A stretch of 64,000 nucleotides of DNA from Paraburkholderia sediminicola (GTDB lineage: Bacteria > Pseudomonadota > Gammaproteobacteria > Burkholderiales > Burkholderiaceae), in contig NZ_CADIKC010000003.1 of assembly GCF_902859805.1 (NCBI RefSeq), positions 434,001 to 498,000 of the forward strand. The letters run 5' to 3'. Below, piece by piece: positions 59,294 through 64,000 of the stretch. The position numbers and the translations under genes are program-made. The notes beneath the pieces are model-generated. The model worked only from the letters and a program-made list of their open reading frames with translations. It was not told the DNA's origin and did no database searches. Numbering within the stretch: the stretch's first letter is position 1; each line of letters begins with the position of its first letter.

Positions 59294-61087
59294 ATGGATC
59301 ATATTCGTAACTTCTCGATCATTGCGCACATCGACCATGGCAAGTCGACGCTCGCGGATCGCATCATCCAGATCTGCGGTGGCTTGTCCGACCGCGAGAT
59401 GGAATCCCAAGTGCTTGACTCGATGGATCTCGAGCGCGAGCGCGGCATCACCATCAAGGCACAGACCGCCGCATTGACGTACAAGGCCCGTGACGGGCAG
59501 ATCTACAACCTGAACATGATCGACACGCCGGGCCACGTCGACTTCTCGTACGAAGTCAGCCGCTCGCTGTCCGCATGCGAAGGCGCGTTGCTGGTTGTCG
59601 ACGCAAGCCAGGGCGTGGAAGCGCAAACCGTCGCCAACTGCTATACGGCGATCGAACTCGGCGTCGACGTGATTCCGGTGTTGAACAAGATCGACCTGCC
59701 GGCCGCGAATCCCGAGAACGCGATCGAAGAAATCGAAGACGTGATCGGTATCGACGCAACCGATGCGACGCGTTGCAGCGCGAAGACCGGTCTTGGCGTG
59801 GAAGACGTGCTCGAAGCGCTGATCGCCAAAGTGCCTCCGCCCAAGGGTGATCCGGAAGCGCCGCTGCAGGCGCTGATCATCGACTCGTGGTTCGACAACT
59901 ACGTGGGCGTCGTGATGCTGGTGCGTATCGTCAACGGCACGCTGCGCCCGAAAGACAAGATCCGCATGATGGCGACCGGCGCGCAGTATCCGGTCGAGCA
60001 TATCGGCGTGTTCACGCCGAAGTCGAAGAACCTCGAATCGCTGTCCGCGGGGCAGGTGGGCTTCATCATTGCCGGCATCAAGGAACTGGCTGCCGCGAAG
60101 GTGGGCGACACCGTCACGCTGGTGAATCGTCCTGCGGCCGAACCGCTGCCGGGCTTCAAGGAAGTGAAGCCGCAGGTGTTCGCCGGTCTCTATCCGGTCG
60201 AAGCAAACCAGTACGACGCACTGCGCGACTCGCTGGAAAAGCTGAAGCTGAACGACGCCTCGCTGATGTATGAGCCAGAAGTGTCGCAGGCGCTCGGCTT
60301 CGGTTTCCGTTGTGGCTTCCTCGGCCTGCTGCACATGGAAATCGTGCAGGAACGTCTTGAGCGCGAGTTCGATATGGACCTGATCACCACGGCGCCGACC
60401 GTGGTGTACGAAGTTCTGCAGCGCGACGGCACGATCCTCATGGTCGAAAACCCGGCCAAGATGCCGGAGCCTTCGAAGATCGAAGAAGTGCGCGAGCCGA
60501 TCGTCACCGTGAATCTGTACATGCCGCAAGACTACGTCGGCTCGGTGATCACGCTGTGTACGCAAAAGCGCGGCACCCAGATCAACATGCAGTATCACGG
60601 CCGCCAGGTCCAGCTGACGTACGAAATTCCGATGGGCGAAGTCGTGCTCGATTTCTTCGATCGTCTGAAGTCGATCTCGCGCGGCTACGCGTCGATGGAT
60701 TACGAGTTCAAGGAATATCGCGCGGCAGACGTCGTGAAGGTCGACATGCTGATCAACGGCGACAAGGTGGATGCGTTGTCGGTGATCGTGCACCGTTCGC
60801 AAAGCCAGTATCGCGGCCGCGAAGTGGCGTCGAAAATGCGTGAGCTGATTCCGCGCCAGATGTATGACGTCGCGATTCAGGCCACCATCGGCGCGAATAT
60901 TATTGCGCGCGAAAACATTAAAGCCTTGCGTAAGAACGTGCTGGCAAAATGCTACGGCGGCGATATTTCCCGTAAAAAGAAACTGCTCGAGAAACAGAAG
61001 GCAGGCAAGAAGCGAATGAAGCAGGTCGGGTCCGTCGAGATTCCGCAAGAGGCTTTCCTCGCGATTCTGCGTGTCGAAGACAAATAA
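59294..61087 (+). CDS. lepA: Elongation factor 4 (LepA)
   Basis: Translational GTPase of 597 residues that back-translocates or remodels stalled ribosomes. GTPase motifs are [13 protein letters not shown] (P-loop), [16 protein letters not shown] and NKIDLP. The C-terminal domain characteristic of LepA ([20 protein letters not shown] and [20 protein letters not shown]) is complete. It is followed by lepB after 18 bp, the usual operon. Confidence 0.98.
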   Translation: MDHIRNFSIIAHIDHGKSTLADRIIQICGGLSDREMESQVLDSMDLERERGITIKAQTAALTYKARDGQIYNLNMIDTPGHVDFSYEVSRSLSACEGALLVVDASQGVEAQTVANCYTAIELGVDVIPVLNKIDLPAANPENAIEEIEDVIGIDATDATRCSAKTGLGVEDVLEALIAKVPPPKGDPEAPLQALIIDSWFDNYVGVVMLVRIVNGTLRPKDKIRMMATGAQYPVEHIGVFTPKSKNLESLSAGQVGFIIAGIKELAAAKVGDTVTLVNRPAAEPLPGFKEVKPQVFAGLYPVEANQYDALRDSLEKLKLNDASLMYEPEVSQALGFGFRCGFLGLLHMEIVQERLEREFDMDLITTAPTVVYEVLQRDGTILMVENPAKMPEPSKIEEVREPIVTVNLYMPQDYVGSVITLCTQKRGTQINMQYHGRQVQLTYEIPMGEVVLDFFDRLKSISRGYASMDYEFKEYRAADVVKVDMLINGDKVDALSVIVHRSQSQYRGREVASKMRELIPRQMYDVAIQATIGANIIARENIKALRKNVLAKCYGGDISRKKKLLEKQKAGKKRMKQVGSVEIPQEAFLAILRVEDK

Positions 61088-61105
61088 GACGAACAACGGA
61101 ACCCT

Positions 61106-61999
61106 ATGAATTTTGCGCTGATTCTTTTTGTGCTCGTCATTTTGACGGGCGTCGCATGGGTCGCAGACAAACTGGTTTTCATGCCGCAACGGCGGCGCGC
61201 GGCGGAAGCCGTGGTCGCTGAGTTCGACCGCCAGCAGGCGCGCGTCGGCGAGCGTTTCGCCGACGAAAACGCGGCGCAAACGCGTGCGCGTCTGCGTGAC
61301 GACAAGCTGCGTCAACCGTGGTGGCTCGAGTATTCGGCGAGCTTTTTTCCGGTGATTCTGGTGGTGTTCGTGGTGCGCTCGTTCGTCGTCGAGCCGTTCA
61401 AGATTCCGTCAGGTTCGATGGTGCCGACGCTGCTGGTGGGCGACTTCATCCTCGTCAATAAATTCGACTACGGTATCCGTCTGCCGATCACCAACACGAA
61501 GATCACCGAAGGCCGTCCGCTCGAGCGCGGTGACGTGGTGGTGTTCCGCTACCCGAAAGACGAGTCGGTCGACTACATCAAGCGCGTGATTGGCCTGCCG
61601 GGCGACACCGTTGCGTATCAGGACAAGCAACTGACGATCAACGGCAAGCCCGTGCCGGAAACGCCGTTGCCTGACTACCTCGACGAAGAGCGTCTCGGCT
61701 ACGCGAAGCAATTCGAAGAAAATCTCGACGGCCGCAAGAACGCGATTCTGAACAACCCGGCTGTGCCGCCGTTCATCGTTGGCGCGGAAGATTATCCGTA
61801 TCGCGATAACTGCACGTACAACGCACGCGGCGTGATCTGCAAGGTGCCGCCTGGCAATTACTTCATGATGGGCGACAACCGCGATAACAGCGCGGACAGC
61901 CGTTATTGGGGTTTCGCGCCGGATAAAAATATTGTCGGCCGCGCGTTTTTCATCTGGATGAACTTCAGCGATCTGAAACGCATCGGCTCATTCCACTGA
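61106..61999 (+). CDS. lepB: Signal peptidase I
   Basis: Inner membrane protease of 297 residues that removes signal peptides from exported proteins, including those of the amyloid-like operon. Two N-terminal membrane helices (FALILFVLVILTGVAWVADK and FFPVILVVFVVRSFVV) precede the catalytic Ser in PSGSMVPTLLVGDFILVNKF and the Lys in DYIKRVIGLPGD. The C-terminal box GDNRDNSADSRYWG is intact. It lies between lepA and rnc. Confidence 0.97.
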   Translation: MNFALILFVLVILTGVAWVADKLVFMPQRRRAAEAVVAEFDRQQARVGERFADENAAQTRARLRDDKLRQPWWLEYSASFFPVILVVFVVRSFVVEPFKIPSGSMVPTLLVGDFILVNKFDYGIRLPITNTKITEGRPLERGDVVVFRYPKDESVDYIKRVIGLPGDTVAYQDKQLTINGKPVPETPLPDYLDEERLGYAKQFEENLDGRKNAILNNPAVPPFIVGAEDYPYRDNCTYNARGVICKVPPGNYFMMGDNRDNSADSRYWGFAPDKNIVGRAFFIWMNFSDLKRIGSFH

Positions 62000-62020
62000 G
62001 CACGCATGGCTTGATCGCAC

Positions 62021-62071
62021 AACACGCCGCGCGGGTGGCCCACACGTAGGTCACATCAGTCGCGGCGTGTT
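62021..62071. repeat. Inverted repeat between lepB and rnc
   Basis: AACACGCCGCG (62021-62031) and CGCGGCGTGTT (62061-62071) are perfect 11-bp complements with a 29-base loop. No T-run follows, so it is not a classical terminator; it may be a processing site or a weak end of lepA-lepB transcripts. Confidence 0.5.
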
Positions 62072-62162
62072 ATCACGCTACTTTAAGAATCCGCGGTAAC
62101 GTCGCTTCACCACGCTTTTTCCGCTGGCCGTCCCGCGTTTTCGCCGGGGCAGGCGCCCGCGT

Positions 62163-62168
62163 TATACT
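62163..62168 (+). promoter_or_regulatory. -10 box directly upstream of rnc (possible leaderless start)
   Basis: TATACT lies only 6 bases before the rnc start codon at 62175, and there is no purine-rich ribosome binding site. If this box is used, transcription would begin at or next to the A of the ATG. The -35 region (TTCGCC at 62140) is weak. Confidence 0.4.
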
Positions 62169-62174
62169 CTGCCC

Positions 62175-63419
62175 ATGCCCCTATCTCCGTTGGAAAGCCG
62201 TCTGCGCTACGAATTTCGCAATGCGGAATTGTTGCGCCAGGCTTTAACGCACCGCAGTCATAGCTCCACGCACAACGAACGGCTCGAGTTTCTCGGCGAC
62301 TCCGTTCTAAATTGCGCGGTGGCTGCGCTTTTGTTCCAACGTTTCGGCAAATTGGACGAAGGCGACCTGTCGCGCGTCCGTGCCAATCTGGTCAAACAGC
62401 AGTCGCTTTATGAAATTGCTCAGGCCCTGAATATTTCCGAAGGGCTGCGTCTCGGTGAGGGCGAACTGCGCAGCGGTGGCTTCCGCCGTCCGTCGATCCT
62501 GGCTGACACGCTCGAAGCCGTGCTGGGCGCGGTGTTCCTCGACGGTGGGTTCGATGCCGCGCAGACGGTCATCAAGCGCCTTTACGTGCCGATTCTCGAT
62601 CACATCGACCCGCGCACGCTCGGCAAGGACGCCAAGACGCTGCTGCAGGAGTATCTGCAGGGTCACAAGATCGCGCTGCCCACCTACACGGTCGTCGCGA
62701 CACATGGTGCGGCGCACAATCAGCAATTTGAAGTCGAGTGCACGGTGCCGAAGCTGGACGTCAAGGTATCCGGCTCCGGCGCGAGTCGTCGTGCGGCCGA
62801 GCAGGCTGCGGCCAAGAAGGCGCTCGACGAAGTCATGGCCGCCGCGCCCGCCGTGGTTGCCAAGCCAAAGCGTTCAAAGGGCGCCCGTGCCGCGAAAAAT
62901 GCCGAGCAGGAAGTCGTGCCCGGCGTGACCGGCGTACAGGCCGCGCTCGATTTGCGCAGCCCGGATCGCAAGAGCGAACGCGGAGCCGGGCGGGGTGAAA
63001 CACGCACGGCGCCAGCGGCGGAGTCCGCACCTGAACGGCCGACCCTCACCGCAACGTCCGCGCCGCTAGCTGTGATTCGCGCCGCGCACGTGGAATACAG
63101 CGGGCAGGACAAGTCGGAGCGTGTCGAGAGAGCTGACAGGTCTGCTGACAAGGCAGCGACGGACAAGCCAGCCGACAAGCCGGACGCCAAATCCGCTGAA
63201 ATCAGATCCGAAGCCGCGAAGCCCGCGGACGCAAAGGCTGCCGAAGTAAAGCCCGCAGATGCAAAGCCAGAAGCCGTCGTCCGCAGCGCCGACAAACACC
63301 GCAGCCGTGAAGCCACACCCGGCGCAGCCGTGCCCACGCCTGGCGTGCCGGCACCTATCGAACACGAACCCGGCGTAGCCGACGCGGTGCAAACCCGCGT
63401 CGCCGATGCGGGCCATTGA
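62175..63419 (+). CDS. rnc: Ribonuclease III with extended C-terminus
   Basis: Double-strand-specific RNase of 414 residues, almost twice the usual 220-230. The N-terminal catalytic domain has the signature [12 protein letters not shown] and the acidic [16 protein letters not shown]. The double-stranded RNA-binding domain is at 155-225 ([18 protein letters not shown] through [16 protein letters not shown]). Residues ~226-414 are low complexity, rich in Ala, Lys, Asp, Pro and Arg, with KPADAK-type repeats. The same extension is known in Burkholderia genomes. era follows after 55 bp. Confidence 0.95.
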   Translation: MPLSPLESRLRYEFRNAELLRQALTHRSHSSTHNERLEFLGDSVLNCAVAALLFQRFGKLDEGDLSRVRANLVKQQSLYEIAQALNISEGLRLGEGELRSGGFRRPSILADTLEAVLGAVFLDGGFDAAQTVIKRLYVPILDHIDPRTLGKDAKTLLQEYLQGHKIALPTYTVVATHGAAHNQQFEVECTVPKLDVKVSGSGASRRAAEQAAAKKALDEVMAAAPAVVAKPKRSKGARAAKNAEQEVVPGVTGVQAALDLRSPDRKSERGAGRGETRTAPAAESAPERPTLTATSAPLAVIRAAHVEYSGQDKSERVERADRSADKAATDKPADKPDAKSAEIRSEAAKPADAKAAEVKPADAKPEAVVRSADKHRSREATPGAAVPTPGVPAPIEHEPGVADAVQTRVADAGH

Positions 63420-63474
63420 TTGCCATCGGCGCGCCATTCCCCGCGCGTCGATCTGAACCTGCCGTAGCCCGAAT

Positions 63475-64000
63475 ATGAACGCTCCCACTCCCACTGGTTT
63501 TCGCTGCGGCATGGTCGCGATCGTCGGCCGCCCGAACGTCGGCAAGTCCACGCTGATGAATGCGCTGGTCGGCCAGAAAGTCAGTATCACGTCGCGCAAG
63601 GCGCAGACCACGCGCCACCGCATCACAGGCATTCACACGTTTGAAGACGCGCAGTACATCTTCGTCGACACGCCGGGTTTCCAGACCAAACACAGCGGCG
63701 CGCTGAACCGTTCGCTCAACCGCGCGGTCACGTCCACGCTGAGTTCGGTCGACGCGATTCTGTTTGTGATCGAAGCCGGCCGCTTCGGCCCGGACGACCA
63801 GAAGGTGCTCGACCTCATTCCGCCGTCGGTGCCCACGCTGCTGATCGCGAACAAGCTCGATCGCGTGTCGGATAAGGACTCGCTGTATCCGTTCATGCAG
63901 CAGGTGAGTGCACTGCGCCAGTTCAACGAGATCGTGCCGCTGTCGGCGAAAAATGAGGACGACATCAAGCGTTTGCTGGCGACCATCAAGCCGTTCCTGC
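63475..64000 (+). CDS. era: GTPase Era, N-terminal part
   Basis: Ribosome-assembly GTPase; the window ends after 175 residues. The GTPase motifs [14 protein letters not shown], the switch region with [19 protein letters not shown] and NKLD are intact. The KH RNA-binding domain that should follow lies beyond the window. The start ATG gives [20 protein letters not shown]. It follows rnc in the usual rnc-era order. Confidence 0.96.
   Translation, partial: MNAPTPTGFRCGMVAIVGRPNVGKSTLMNALVGQKVSITSRKAQTTRHRITGIHTFEDAQYIFVDTPGFQTKHSGALNRSLNRAVTSTLSSVDAILFVIEAGRFGPDDQKVLDLIPPSVPTLLIANKLDRVSDKDSLYPFMQQVSALRQFNEIVPLSAKNEDDIKRLLATIKPFL

Noticed and set aside
59237..61315. A 692-codon minus-strand frame covering lepA and the start of lepB
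   Set aside because: It is antisense to lepA, whose GTPase motifs are all intact on the plus strand.

Overview
The window is chromosomal DNA of a high-GC betaproteobacterium of the Burkholderia group, most likely Paraburkholderia. This rests on gene content and order: rpmF-plsX-fabH-fabD-fabG-acpP-fabF followed by rpoE-rseA-rseB-degP-lepA-lepB-rnc-era, thymidylate synthase and RNase E of the long Burkholderia type, and strongly G/C-ending codons. Genus is an inference; no rRNA gene is present.

Region 1 (1-5288) is the accessory part. A minus-strand operon of five exported proteins (the last cut by the window edge) includes two with three copies each of a ~34-residue repeat of the form IG-x4-AL-x4-GxIxVNxxxGxxNxQxN, which resembles the FapB/FapC functional amyloid repeats of Pseudomonas. 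The first gene has a near-consensus sigma-54 promoter (3385-3400) and a perfect 18-bp palindrome about 100 bp upstream of the predicted start of transcription. The divergent neighbour encodes a sigma-54 activator with an intact GAFTGA motif and a VpsR/BerB-like N-terminus. I read the whole as a self-contained RpoN-controlled, possibly c-di-GMP-linked, surface amyloid system. It is the best candidate for an undescribed system here.

Region 2 (5462-26981) is mixed housekeeping and transport: thyA, a FecR/DUF6600 envelope protein with a 12-residue repeat tail, an ArsR-type regulator, a tiny lipoprotein, an MFS transporter with a GlxA-type AraC regulator, a hotdog thioesterase, fumC, a phospholipase-D lipoprotein, a BASS transporter, a MATE exporter, an S4 protein, a UvrD-like helicase, an AraC regulator with azlCD (branched-chain amino acid export), and creA.

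Region 3 (27181-38216) carries two identical tRNA-Asn genes on one promoter, 7Fe ferredoxin, pncB, an isolated lutC, a Na+/H+ antiporter-like protein, a 2-hydroxyacid dehydrogenase coupled to rmuC, a GNAT enzyme, and the molybdenum cofactor run moaA-mobA-moeA.

Region 4 (38422-64000) is core information processing and lipid synthesis: rne and rluC diverging from a shared AT-rich promoter region, an HAD phosphatase, a Rieske protein, sppA, an RsmI-like methylase with maf, then yceD-rpmF-plsX-fabHDG-acpP-fabF, the envelope stress operon rpoE-rseA-rseB-degP, and lepA-lepB-rnc-era (era is cut by the window end). RNase E and RNase III both carry long low-complexity C-terminal extensions.
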